Virus record (IMG/VR): IMGVR_UViG_3300012954_003339
Span: 1-29,915 of that record
From: a virus
DNA length: 29,915 nucleotides
Direction: 5' to 3' (one strand)
Below are positions 23,230-29,655 of this stretch, in pieces. The position numbers and the translations under genes are program-made. The notes below the pieces were generated by a model. It did not search any database. It was given only the letters and a program-made list of their open reading frames with translations, and was not told where the DNA came from. How positions within the stretch are numbered: the first letter of the stretch is position 1; the number at the start of each line of letters is the position of its first letter.

Positions 23230-23525
23230 TCGACGTTGTTTGCTGGAAAGAACTTAAGAGAGAAGACAACACTATTGCCTGTAGATTACAGGTGCACTAC
23301 ACCGACCAACGCAGAGTTAAAACTGTATTAAAAGAACTGCAAGAGTGGGATGAATCGGGCAGTGGTTTCAATCCCAAGAAAAAGGAGTCGCTACTTATTT
23401 TTACAAGGAACTTTCCAGATGATGGTAAGTGGAGAAGTTTCCTTAAGAGTTTCCCGTATAGAATCACAGAAAAGACAATGACAGGAAAGGAGAAAGTATA
23501 CAATGCCAAAAAAGTTATCGGATAA
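23226..23525 (+). CDS. Hypothetical phage protein
   Basis: A 99-residue soluble protein, alpha/beta by appearance: MIDVVCWKELKREDNTIACR (1-20), a charged helix RRVKTVLKELQEWDE, a loop GSGFNPKK, and strands ESLLIFTRNFPDDGKWR. There is no motif I can name. The ATG at 23226 is chosen because AAAAAAGGAG lies just before it and it makes the ATGA overlap with the membrane-protein gene; the longer upstream frame would run through that gene. It overlaps the ClpP-like gene by 23 bases. Its neighbours suggest a role in head maturation or in control of the protease, but this is only context. Confidence 0.65.
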   Translation: MIDVVCWKELKREDNTIACRLQVHYTDQRRVKTVLKELQEWDESGSGFNPKKKESLLIFTRNFPDDGKWRSFLKSFPYRITEKTMTGKEKVYNAKKVIG

Positions 23526-24249
23526 GGATTTAAAGAACTTTGAAGACTTCGTGATTGTAAATGAAACCACCAAGAAGAAAAAGAAAGAAAAGAAAAAAGA
23601 AGAGCAAATATTAGAAGAGTTTGTTGATGAATCTACCGGGAAGGAAGGCAAGCAACCAATCTATATCATCAACAATATCGCTGGTAAGGACGATAAGGAT
23701 GACATCAGGGCAATCAATTGTTATGGCGACATAACAGAAAGAATGGGTTCCGAGGTTGTTCAGGCAATGCTGTACTTCAATCACTCAAGACTTGACATTA
23801 TTGAAGATGCAGAAGGCAATGCACATGAGGTCACAAGACCATTTAGGATGTACATCTCTACTCATGGCGGCATAGTCTCTGACATGTTCTCTATTCTTGA
23901 TGTTATGGACATGATCAAAGAAGACTGTGTTATTGAGACAGTCGGTCTTGGCAAGGTGATGTCTGCGGGTGTTCTAATGCTTGCAAATGGAACTAAGGGT
24001 AGAAGAAAGATCGGTAAGAACTGCAGGGTAATGCTCCATAGCGTCATCAGCGGACACCATGGTTCTTTCCCTAACGTAGAGAATCAAATGCGTGAAACAA
24101 AGGCATTGCAAGAAATGTATTTCGATTACCTTTGTTCATGCACCAAGTTGACCAGGAAGAAGATTAAAAAGTTACTTTTAAACAACGTTGATGTCTATTT
24201 ATCTGCAGAGGAAGCAATCGAATACGGCATTGCTGATGAGTTTCTATGA
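23503..24249 (+). CDS. ClpP-like serine protease
   Basis: A 248-residue protein with the ClpP/crotonase fold. The catalytic triad is visible: S154 in GLGKVMSAGVLMLANGTKGR (positions 148-167), H179 in RVMLHSV, and D230 in NNVDVYLSAEEAIEYGIAD, which match S-M-G/A, M-I-H and D-R-D-x-x-M/L-S-A-x-E-A-x-x-Y-G-L-I-D of ClpP. ISTHGGIVSDMFSILDVM (119-136) is the oxyanion G-G strand (ClpP N-S-P-G-G). An N-terminal extension of about 50 residues is very lysine- and glutamate-rich (KKKKKEKKKEE). ClpP-like proteins serve as prohead proteases in several phages; the acidic scaffold-like protein upstream would be a natural substrate. Host-type Clp function with a host ATPase is the alternative. AAAGGAG precedes the ATG. 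Confidence 0.85.
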   Translation: MPKKLSDKDLKNFEDFVIVNETTKKKKKEKKKEEQILEEFVDESTGKEGKQPIYIINNIAGKDDKDDIRAINCYGDITERMGSEVVQAMLYFNHSRLDIIEDAEGNAHEVTRPFRMYISTHGGIVSDMFSILDVMDMIKEDCVIETVGLGKVMSAGVLMLANGTKGRRKIGKNCRVMLHSVISGHHGSFPNVENQMRETKALQEMYFDYLCSCTKLTRKKIKKLLLNNVDVYLSAEEAIEYGIADEFL

Positions 24250-25232
24250 GTGATTTGGACCTTTTAGTTGAAATGTTTGCCAAGGTGGGTCGACCTGTGG
24301 TAGAAAGCAAACAACCACCAACCATAACCTATGAACCAATTGTTTTGGATCTTAACTGGATGAATGATTACAACGAGGCAACTGCTTCAGAGTCCAGAAA
24401 GAGATTAATGAAAGCAGTCGGTAACATGGGCGGCGGAAACATACTTCAACTGGACCAGTTCATAGCGGGAATGAACAGTTTACTTCAACAACCTGTGGAT
24501 ATAAAGAATCACGTTGAAACCATTGCAAAAGTCGATGTTCTAAGGACTTTGCACAACCTTATTGCAACACCAGAAGGAGCATCTGGCAAAGGTTTTCAGT
24601 TTGAAATCTTTGTCGCTGATGTGTTTGGTGGTAAAGTCGAGACTAGGACTGCTAAAAATATTGCAGACGTAATATTCGAAGGTGCAAACGTATCTTTAAA
24701 GTTTATTGCGAAAGGATCGAAGGTTACAGGTTCGTATGAAAACTTACTGAAAGCGTTAGGTCCAGACTTGGAAGGTGAGATCATATATATAATTGGAGAA
24801 AAGGATGTTGCCAACGCCACTTTGAACTTTTATCAGTTTGTGATGAATCGAGAAGTTATCGAAAGGTTCGAATCGACGATGGCAAAACAGATTAAGAATC
24901 GATTGGTTAAAGGTAGAAAGAATGTAGAGGGCGCTACTGGTGGCACTTTTGTTTTAAAGAAGGAAGAGGAGATTGCCTCTAACCCTGTCTACCAATACAG
25001 AGATCTCGGAGAACTTAATATGCAGGGTGCAGTAGAAAAGACCCAAGAGTTATTCCAGGCACTTGACAGCAAGTTTCAGAATCTTTTTTCTACGCTCCAG
25101 GAACTTAATGCAGCAGCGCAGAGGTTCAAGACAGACGCCACCGCTACATCAACAAAGGCCGCAAGAAAAGACACGGCGAAAGACACCGTCAAAAAGGCAG
25201 TTGCAACAAGGACTGCTGCAGAAAAAATCTAA
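24246..25232 (+). CDS. Protein with a PD-(D/E)xK-like nuclease core, function unknown
   Basis: A 328-residue protein overlapping the protease gene by ATGA. Residues 113-155 (GASGKGFQFEIFVADVFGGK for the first 20, then IADVIFEGANVSLKF) have the order of a PD-(D/E)xK core: E120 on the first helix, D141 on a strand, and K152 in SLK on the next strand. The acidic residue of E-x-K is serine, so activity is uncertain. Residues 185-250 are mixed helix, and the last 70 are helical then Ala/Lys/Thr-rich (KAARKDTAKDTVKKAVATR), a flexible basic tail. It may act in DNA packaging, repair or head assembly. It precedes the groEL promoter, so it closes the module. Confidence 0.5.
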   Translation: MSDLDLLVEMFAKVGRPVVESKQPPTITYEPIVLDLNWMNDYNEATASESRKRLMKAVGNMGGGNILQLDQFIAGMNSLLQQPVDIKNHVETIAKVDVLRTLHNLIATPEGASGKGFQFEIFVADVFGGKVETRTAKNIADVIFEGANVSLKFIAKGSKVTGSYENLLKALGPDLEGEIIYIIGEKDVANATLNFYQFVMNREVIERFESTMAKQIKNRLVKGRKNVEGATGGTFVLKKEEEIASNPVYQYRDLGELNMQGAVEKTQELFQALDSKFQNLFSTLQELNAAAQRFKTDATATSTKAARKDTAKDTVKKAVATRTAAEKI

Positions 25233-25240
25233 CAAACCAC

Positions 25241-25269
25241 TTGACATCTAGTATATACTTGTTTATAAT
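25241..25269 (+). promoter_or_regulatory. Consensus sigma70 promoter of groEL
   Basis: TTGACA (25241-25246), a 17-base spacer and TATAAT (25264-25269): a perfect match to the vegetative consensus in sequence and spacing. The spacer begins with TCTAGT (25247-25252), shared with two other promoter regions. The leader would be only about 16 bases, with GTGAGG before the ATG. No heat-shock-sigma or HrcA/CIRCE element is seen. Confidence 0.93.
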
Positions 25270-25292
25270 ATAATCATACAAAGTGAGGTTAA

Positions 25293-26882
25293 ATGAAACA
25301 CTATTCAGACGGTAAGGATTTACATCAACTGATGCTTGATGGGGTCAACCAACTTGCCGATAATGTAGCATCAACATATGGACCCAAGGGTCGTAACGTA
25401 ATATTAAGGAAGAAAGATGGTAAACCGATCATCACCAAAGATGGAGTCACTGTTGCGAGATTTGTATCTCTCGAAGATCCGTTCCAGGATGCAGCAGTTG
25501 AAATTGTCAAGCAAGCATCAGAGAAAACGAACTCCGATGCGGGAGACGGCACCACTACATCAACAATCCTAGCAAGAGCAATCTTTGCAAAGTCTCTTGA
25601 ACTTATTGAAAGAGGATTAAGTCCTGTGGAGGTCAAGCGTGGTTTAGATAAGGTATGCAAACTTGTCTGTGAGAAGATAGAGGAAAAGTCTAAACCAATC
25701 TCCAACGCAGAAGATGTGGCATTTGTTGCAAAAATCTCTGCCAACAATGATCAGGTCATTGGTGATCTTATCTCCACTGCTGTAGACAAAGTGGGCAAAG
25801 GAGGTTCAGTGACCATCGAAGATGGTAGGTCAACAGAAACAACTCTTGATTTAGTTGAGGGTTTTAGGTTTCAATCAGGATACTTATCGAACTACTTTGT
25901 AACGGATGAGAGAAGAAATGTTTGTAGATATGAGAATGCTTTACTTTTCCTGTGCGACGCCCAAGTCGACCAGGTCCAAGTTATTTTACCAGTACTGGAA
26001 ATTGCTGCAAGAGAACAGAAACCAGTCGTATTAATTTGCGATGATGTCGAGGGGCAAGCATTATCTGCGCTTGTTATGAACTCTGCGCGAGGATCAATGA
26101 AGGTTGCTGCTGTAAAATCTCCCAAGTACGGTGAAGAGCGCAGAGCAGTCATGCAGGATCTTGCTATTGCTACCGGTGCCAGGTACTTTAGAACAATGAT
26201 GGGTGATCAAGTTAGAGATGTAACTATTAATGATTTGGGAACCTGTCACAACATAGAGATCTCTAAGTACGGTACGATCATTGTCGGCGGCGGAGGAGAT
26301 ACCGAAGAGATGTCTCAGCGGATTGAGGATCTAAAGCAACAAGTTAGGGATGCAGAGTCTCTTGTTGATGCAGAACAGATTCAGGAGCGAGTAACCAGAT
26401 TGTCTAGTGGTGTTGCTATTGTTCGTGTTGGCGCAGCAACAGAGATAGAAATGATTGAAAAGAAGCATCGCATAGAAGATGCGCTAGAAGCGGTCAGGTC
26501 CGCACAACAAGAAGGTATCGTTCCAGGTGGAGGACTGACGCTATATAGAATCTCTCAAACGATTTTGGATGACATCAGGAATGTTGAGTTGACGGAAGAT
26601 CAGAAGTTTGCTGCGGAAATCTTTTATGATGTTCTTAGGTCTCCGATCAAAGAGATGGCAGAGAATGCAGGGTTTACATTTGATGAGGTTGATGGAGTTT
26701 TGTCTAATGAATCAGACAATACCGGATTTAATTTCTTGACAGGACAACCCGTAGATATGTATAATAGTGGTGTTGTTGACCCAGCAAAGGTTACCAAAAA
26801 CGCACTGAGAAATGCAGTCTCGGCTGCGGGTACATTGCTGACAACTAATTTTGCAATTATTGAAGAACGAGGAACTCCATAG
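25293..26882 (+). CDS. groL: GroEL-type chaperonin (Hsp60)
   Basis: A 529-residue group I chaperonin, near full length (host forms about 545). The ATP site is intact: YGPKGRNV (29-36), TKDGVTVA (49-56), SDAGDGTTTSTILA (81-94; catalytic Asp in GDGTTT). Later come IVRVGAATEIEMIEKKHRIE and GIVPGGGLTLYR, the equatorial hinge and nucleotide-binding segments of GroEL. The C-terminus ends IIEERGTP without the GGM repeat. In the apical domain, KRGLD and LVEGFRFQSGYLSNYFVTD are standard, and the stretch around 265-300 (RGSMKVAAVKSPKYGEERRA) is the usual substrate/co-chaperonin contact face. It is transcribed from its own consensus promoter. A GroES-like protein is encoded at 10837, so the phage may supply a whole folding chamber. 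Confidence 0.96.
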   Translation: MKHYSDGKDLHQLMLDGVNQLADNVASTYGPKGRNVILRKKDGKPIITKDGVTVARFVSLEDPFQDAAVEIVKQASEKTNSDAGDGTTTSTILARAIFAKSLELIERGLSPVEVKRGLDKVCKLVCEKIEEKSKPISNAEDVAFVAKISANNDQVIGDLISTAVDKVGKGGSVTIEDGRSTETTLDLVEGFRFQSGYLSNYFVTDERRNVCRYENALLFLCDAQVDQVQVILPVLEIAAREQKPVVLICDDVEGQALSALVMNSARGSMKVAAVKSPKYGEERRAVMQDLAIATGARYFRTMMGDQVRDVTINDLGTCHNIEISKYGTIIVGGGGDTEEMSQRIEDLKQQVRDAESLVDAEQIQERVTRLSSGVAIVRVGAATEIEMIEKKHRIEDALEAVRSAQQEGIVPGGGLTLYRISQTILDDIRNVELTEDQKFAAEIFYDVLRSPIKEMAENAGFTFDEVDGVLSNESDNTGFNFLTGQPVDMYNSGVVDPAKVTKNALRNAVSAAGTLLTTNFAIIEERGTP

Positions 26883-26918
26883 CACTACTTATAATAGGCA
26901 CGTTGTGGAGGGTTTATA

Positions 26919-27191
26919 ATGTCTGATAGTGATCTTTCCCGAGATTTGATGGTTGAGTTAACTAGAAAGTTAGATAAGTTATGTCTTACTATGGAAGCGG
27001 TTAGAGAAAAGCAAGACGAAATGATAGAGAACGTTTCTAAGATAAAAGAAGCAGTCTATAATCCCGACGAAGGTCTCTACGCCAGAATCAGAGCACTAGA
27101 AGCATGGAAGAACACCTCCTCTAAAATTTTATGGATACTATTCACTGGAATTGTCGGTTTGGCAAGTGCAGTAGTTATTAAGTTGCTTTAA
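26919..27191 (+). CDS. Coiled-coil protein with C-terminal membrane anchor, XhlA-like
   Basis: A 90-residue protein. Residues 10-50 form a coiled coil (LMVELTRKLDKLCLTMEAVR, then EKQDEMIENVSKIKEAV); RIRALEAWK leads to a membrane segment ILWILFTGIVGLASAVVIKL (about 70-89). This layout (acidic coiled coil, L-E-x-W-K, C-terminal TM) is that of the XhlA/hemolysin-type holin-associated proteins, so a role in lysis is possible, but many phage anchors look alike. GTGGAGG (about 26905-26911) precedes the ATG. It follows groEL by 36 bases with no terminator, so it is probably co-transcribed. Confidence 0.55.
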   Translation: MSDSDLSRDLMVELTRKLDKLCLTMEAVREKQDEMIENVSKIKEAVYNPDEGLYARIRALEAWKNTSSKILWILFTGIVGLASAVVIKLL

Positions 27192-27205
27192 AACAAAGGA
27201 GAGAA

Positions 27206-27493
27206 ATGAAAGTTAAAGTTTCGTATACGGTTGATTTCAATGACATCCCCGATGTTGTGAGGGATATCGTTAGCAAGGCGCAGACTTTGCAGCAGGAGAT
27301 GTGTGAACTATCTGAGGGATTACACAGTGGTGATCTTGGAGTTAGATCTCTGAAAGATCTTGGTAGGTTGAGAGAAATCTCTTCTGAACTAACAGAAAGT
27401 TACTCTGACTGTGAGTCTATTCTATCTGGATTCTTCGGTGCAGTATTTAATCCGCAAGAGACCAGAGAGGAGGAGACGGATGATAACACTTAA
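27206..27493 (+). CDS. Hypothetical small protein
   Basis: A 95-residue acidic protein. It starts with a strand MKVKVSYTVDFNDIPD, followed by helices (VVRDIVSKAQTLQQEMCELS and LGRLREISSELTESYSDCES) and an acidic tail (EEETDDN). There is no recognised domain. AAAGGAGAG precedes the ATG. It overlaps the next gene by 14 bases. Structure by eye suggests one strand plus two helices, compatible with a small adaptor. Confidence 0.6.
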   Translation: MKVKVSYTVDFNDIPDVVRDIVSKAQTLQQEMCELSEGLHSGDLGVRSLKDLGRLREISSELTESYSDCESILSGFFGAVFNPQETREEETDDNT

Positions 27494-27755
27494 TGTAATC
27501 CGGAGAGGCGGACCTCCACTTTTTAATCACAGAACAGAGACTCTGTGCCTTAATCCAACCAGCATTGTTTCAATTGCACCCGCAAATCATAACAGATCTA
27601 TCATTAAAGAAGTTAATGGTTCACCCTCAGATTCAATTGACATCTCAGAGGTGGAATATACCATCGGGTCTAGGGCAGAAAAGATATTAGTTGTTGGTAG
27701 TTATGAAGAGATATTGAGGGAGACAAGAGGTAGCAGGAGACTTTTGAATGGATAG
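27480..27755 (+). CDS. Hypothetical small beta protein, weakly FlbD-like
   Basis: A 91-residue protein. The ATG at 27480 is chosen because AGAGGAGG lies just upstream; the longer frame from 27411 overlaps the neighbour fully. The sequence alternates short strands: MITLNVIRRGGPPLF, ETLCLNPTSIVSIAPA, EVEYTIGSRAEKILVVGSYE (first 20 of the last block), ending in a helix EEILRETRG. The plan (L-x-x-x-L-N-x-x-x-I-x-x-I then I-x-V-x-x-S-x-E-E-I) resembles FlbD-type small barrels; I give this low weight. It overlaps the glutaredoxin gene by 8 bases. Confidence 0.55.
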   Translation: MITLNVIRRGGPPLFNHRTETLCLNPTSIVSIAPANHNRSIIKEVNGSPSDSIDISEVEYTIGSRAEKILVVGSYEEILRETRGSRRLLNG

Positions 27756-28002
27756 GGGTGATCAGTACATTGTTTTTGGATTATCTACATGCCCCTTTTG
27801 TGAGGAAGCAGTTGCGCTTTTGTCGTTTTTGGGTTATAATCACGAATACTACACTCTTGATGACAACCCTGAGTATTTAAAAGAACTGAAAGAGTTTTAT
27901 CAACAAAGGACGGTGCCAATGATTCTTCGGGTCGGTGGAGAGGATTCGATAGTTAGGTTTATTGGTGGATGTGACGACCTAAAGAGAGAGTTAAATGATT
28001 AA
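27748..28002 (+). CDS. Glutaredoxin
   Basis: An 84-residue thioredoxin-fold protein with the dithiol motif CPFC (C15, C18) in STCPFCEEA, the cis-proline segment RTVPMIL (about 53-59), and FIGGCDDLKREL, the G-G-x-x-D/E-x-L glutathione-binding end of glutaredoxins. Full-length for the family. It could re-reduce the C610/C615 tail of the class II reductase, or handle clusters with the phage IscU/IscA, but no direct link is shown. It overlaps both neighbours by 8 bases. Confidence 0.92.
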   Translation: MDRGDQYIVFGLSTCPFCEEAVALLSFLGYNHEYYTLDDNPEYLKELKEFYQQRTVPMILRVGGEDSIVRFIGGCDDLKRELND

Positions 28003-28390
28003 GTGTGATCTACAAGAAATAAAAGAACATGAGATTCTAGCAGAGAAAAAGAAAAAGCGATTCGGAAGATATCACGGGTCTATGTTTTGGAACTTGCCAG
28101 GATTTGGCAAAAAGAAGTGGATAGTCGCGACCAGAATAGAATTCAAAGAAGATGTCCCTGATGGATTAACAGATAAAGAGGTGATTGATAGGTGTGTGGA
28201 TTACTTAAATACTCCGCCCCCAAGAAGAAAGTTCCAAAGAAGGATTACCAAACCAAAGTACGGTATGTTAGAACTGTACAGTGGAAAGATAATCACAAAA
28301 GATGGAGAGAAATATATTAGTGCACTTTTGATTACTGATCAGAGAACTAATAAGCACTTCTGGGGTCGCGGCATTGTCACAGCAAAATGA
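27995..28390 (+). CDS. Hypothetical basic protein
   Basis: A 131-residue protein rich in Lys and Arg. It has an N-terminal charged helix, a loop KKRFGRYHGSMFWNLPGFGK (about 20-40), then strands KKWIVATRIEFKED, and later YGMLELYSGKIITKDGEKYI and ISALLITDQRTNKHFWGRG, mostly beta. No recognised family. It overlaps the next gene by 17 bases, which uses a TTG start. A nucleic-acid-binding role is suggested only by charge. Confidence 0.55.
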   Translation: MIKCDLQEIKEHEILAEKKKKRFGRYHGSMFWNLPGFGKKKWIVATRIEFKEDVPDGLTDKEVIDRCVDYLNTPPPRRKFQRRITKPKYGMLELYSGKIITKDGEKYISALLITDQRTNKHFWGRGIVTAK

Positions 28391-28712
28391 TTTTAAGTAC
28401 AAGTTCAGAAGAAAATCTTATGAAGAGTGGAGGCAGATGGCATCCCAACACTCTCTCGTATCCGGAGAGGTGCTTAAGTTAGAGGAACTGAAACTGTCAG
28501 AGCATGTTCAGATAGAACTAAGTAAGTTAAACATCAACTCATATTTGTTCAAAGAATATATGAGTAGTCTTGATCCGTTCCTAGAGGAGGATGCTGATGG
28601 GTACTTAGATCTTACAGAGGTTGAGGTTGCTAATATATGGAAGTGTCTTACTGCTCTCTCTGAATCTAAAAAAGAATTAATAAAGTCTTCTATAAGTTTG
28701 GAAGTGCACTGA
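28374..28712 (+). CDS. Hypothetical protein with TTG start
   Basis: A 112-residue soluble helical protein. The proposed TTG at 28374 has GGGG about 8 bases upstream. An ATG at 28437 (MASQHSLVSGE) with GTGGAGG upstream is a good alternative that gives a 91-residue product and avoids the overlap. The C-terminal half (LDPFLEEDADGYLDLTEVEV) contains an acidic D-A-D-G-Y-L-D segment that resembles one EF-hand loop, but the flanking helices are not a clear pair. No named family. It ends one base into the next start (TGATG). Confidence 0.5.
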   Translation: MSQQNDFKYKFRRKSYEEWRQMASQHSLVSGEVLKLEELKLSEHVQIELSKLNINSYLFKEYMSSLDPFLEEDADGYLDLTEVEVANIWKCLTALSESKKELIKSSISLEVH

Positions 28713-29050
28713 TGAATTTATATATTGGAATAGTTCTCGTGTTTCTCGGGCAAGCAATCGGGTGGTTTCAGTTAAATGCTCAATATATTTCAGAGTGGTG
28801 GAAAGATAAACCCATCGCTGCAGCATTTTTCCTGGGTGTTCCATGTTCTATTGCTTTTTGGTATTCCTGGAAACTTATAGTGGACGAGACAGGTTCAGTG
28901 TGGACCGCTAGATTTATAGGATCATCCGCTGGTTTAATATTGTTCCCCGTTTTAACTTGGTTTCTTCTAGGGGAGTCTATGTTTAATCCGAAAACTTTGA
29001 TATGTTTTGGATTGGCAATTATAATAATTTTAATTCAACTTTTCTATTGA
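28712..29050 (+). CDS. Four-segment membrane protein of unknown function
   Basis: A 112-residue protein almost wholly hydrophobic, with four predicted spans: MNLYIGIVLVFLGQAIGWF, then IAAAFFLGVPCSIAFWYSW, FIGSSAGLILFPVLTWFLL, and TLICFGLAIIIILIQLF. The short loops carry few charges (WWKDK between spans 1 and 2). The shape is that of small DMT-like or phage inner-membrane proteins; I cannot assign a transport or lysis function. It ends just before the hsp20 promoter, with no terminator in between. Confidence 0.65.
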   Translation: MNLYIGIVLVFLGQAIGWFQLNAQYISEWWKDKPIAAAFFLGVPCSIAFWYSWKLIVDETGSVWTARFIGSSAGLILFPVLTWFLLGESMFNPKTLICFGLAIIIILIQLFY

Positions 29051-29074
29051 CACGACAAATCTAGTGTTTATAAT
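29047..29074 (+). promoter_or_regulatory. Sigma70-type promoter of hsp20
   Basis: TTGACA (29047-29052), a 16-base spacer and TATAAT (29069-29074): both hexamers are perfect consensus with spacing one base short of optimum. TCTAGT lies within the spacer at 29060-29065. Transcription should start near 29081, giving a leader of about 60 bases. Confidence 0.88.
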
Positions 29075-29080
29075 ATTAGT

Positions 29081-29142
29081 ATGGTTGAGTTGCTTCGGGA
29101 CTTGATCATAAAATGTAACTTGCTTAATAAGGAGGAAATAAC
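29081..29142 (+). promoter_or_regulatory. Possible ROSE-like RNA thermometer in the hsp20 leader
   Basis: The Shine-Dalgarno AAGGAGG (29129-29135) can fold back on CTTGCTT (29119-29125) over a 3-base loop: T-A, T-A, C-G, G.G, T-A, T.G, C-G. UUGCU opposite AGGA with a single G.G mismatch is the hallmark of the last hairpin of ROSE thermometers, which control small heat-shock genes in proteobacteria. A second UUGCU at 29090-29094 lies in an upstream hairpin with a C(UUCG)G loop (29093-29098). The leader is shorter than many ROSE elements. Confidence 0.5.
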
Positions 29143-29577
29143 ATGAACAACATAGCAATACATAGACCAGGACTTCTGGGTCACAAGTACTTAAGTGAAG
29201 TTTTAGATAATCTGTTTAGTGATCAACACTTTATGGATGGTGCGATTAAGCACACAACAAAGGGCTATCCCGTTGCCGACATTTATCGAGACGACGATGG
29301 CTCTACAATATTGGAGTTTGCATTGGCAGGGTTCAAGAAGAAAGAACTCTCTATTGACATTCAGCCGGATAAGAGAAGTATTACTATTGCTGGACAAGTT
29401 GATGAAAACAATCAAAAGAGGCAGAGGATTGCTCGTAGGAACTTTACAAGAACGTACGTTAACTATGATGACAACCTAGACTTGTCACAAGCTAAAGCAT
29501 CGTTCGAGAATGGTTTGTTATCAGTTAGAGTCCCACAGCGACCAGAAGTCCAACCACTGTCAATTAAGATTGACTAA
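29143..29577 (+). CDS. Small heat-shock protein (Hsp20/IbpA-like)
   Basis: A 144-residue alpha-crystallin-domain chaperone that holds unfolding proteins. The N-terminal arm (about 1-42) contains LDNLFSDQHF, then the crystallin domain: YPVADIYRDDDGSTILEFAL (42-61; P-x-x-D-I-x-x strand), GFKKKELSIDIQPDKRSITI, and near the end ASFENGLLSVRVP, the A-x-x-x-N-G-x-L signature. The C-terminus has no clear I-x-I/V but ends LSIKID. Small heat-shock proteins are common in T4-like cyanophages. It has its own promoter, an unusual leader that may sense temperature, and a terminator after it, so it is an independent unit. Confidence 0.94.
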   Translation: MNNIAIHRPGLLGHKYLSEVLDNLFSDQHFMDGAIKHTTKGYPVADIYRDDDGSTILEFALAGFKKKELSIDIQPDKRSITIAGQVDENNQKRQRIARRNFTRTYVNYDDNLDLSQAKASFENGLLSVRVPQRPEVQPLSIKID

Positions 29578-29581
29578 ATGA

Positions 29582-29613
29582 AGCGGAGGGGCATTTGCTC
29601 CTCCGTTACTTTT
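29582..29613 (+). terminator. Probable terminator after hsp20
   Basis: CGGAGGGGC (29584-29592) pairs with GCTCCTCCG (29597-29605), nine pairs with one G-T, around a 4-base ATTT loop. It is followed by TTACTTTT (29606-29613), a weak T tract. It lies 7 bases after the hsp20 stop, so hsp20 is probably a single-gene transcript. Confidence 0.8.
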
Positions 29614-29655
29614 ATCACCTACTAATTACTACAACGCAAAAAAGACGGTTTAATC

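Noticed and set aside
26888-26918. TATAAT at about 26890-26895 as a promoter for the 26919 gene
   Set aside because: No -35 hexamer at proper spacing; the sequence upstream is groEL coding DNA.
28595-28640. EF-hand calcium site in the 28374 protein
   Set aside because: Only one acidic loop resembles the motif and the flanking helices and glycine/glutamate positions are not convincing.
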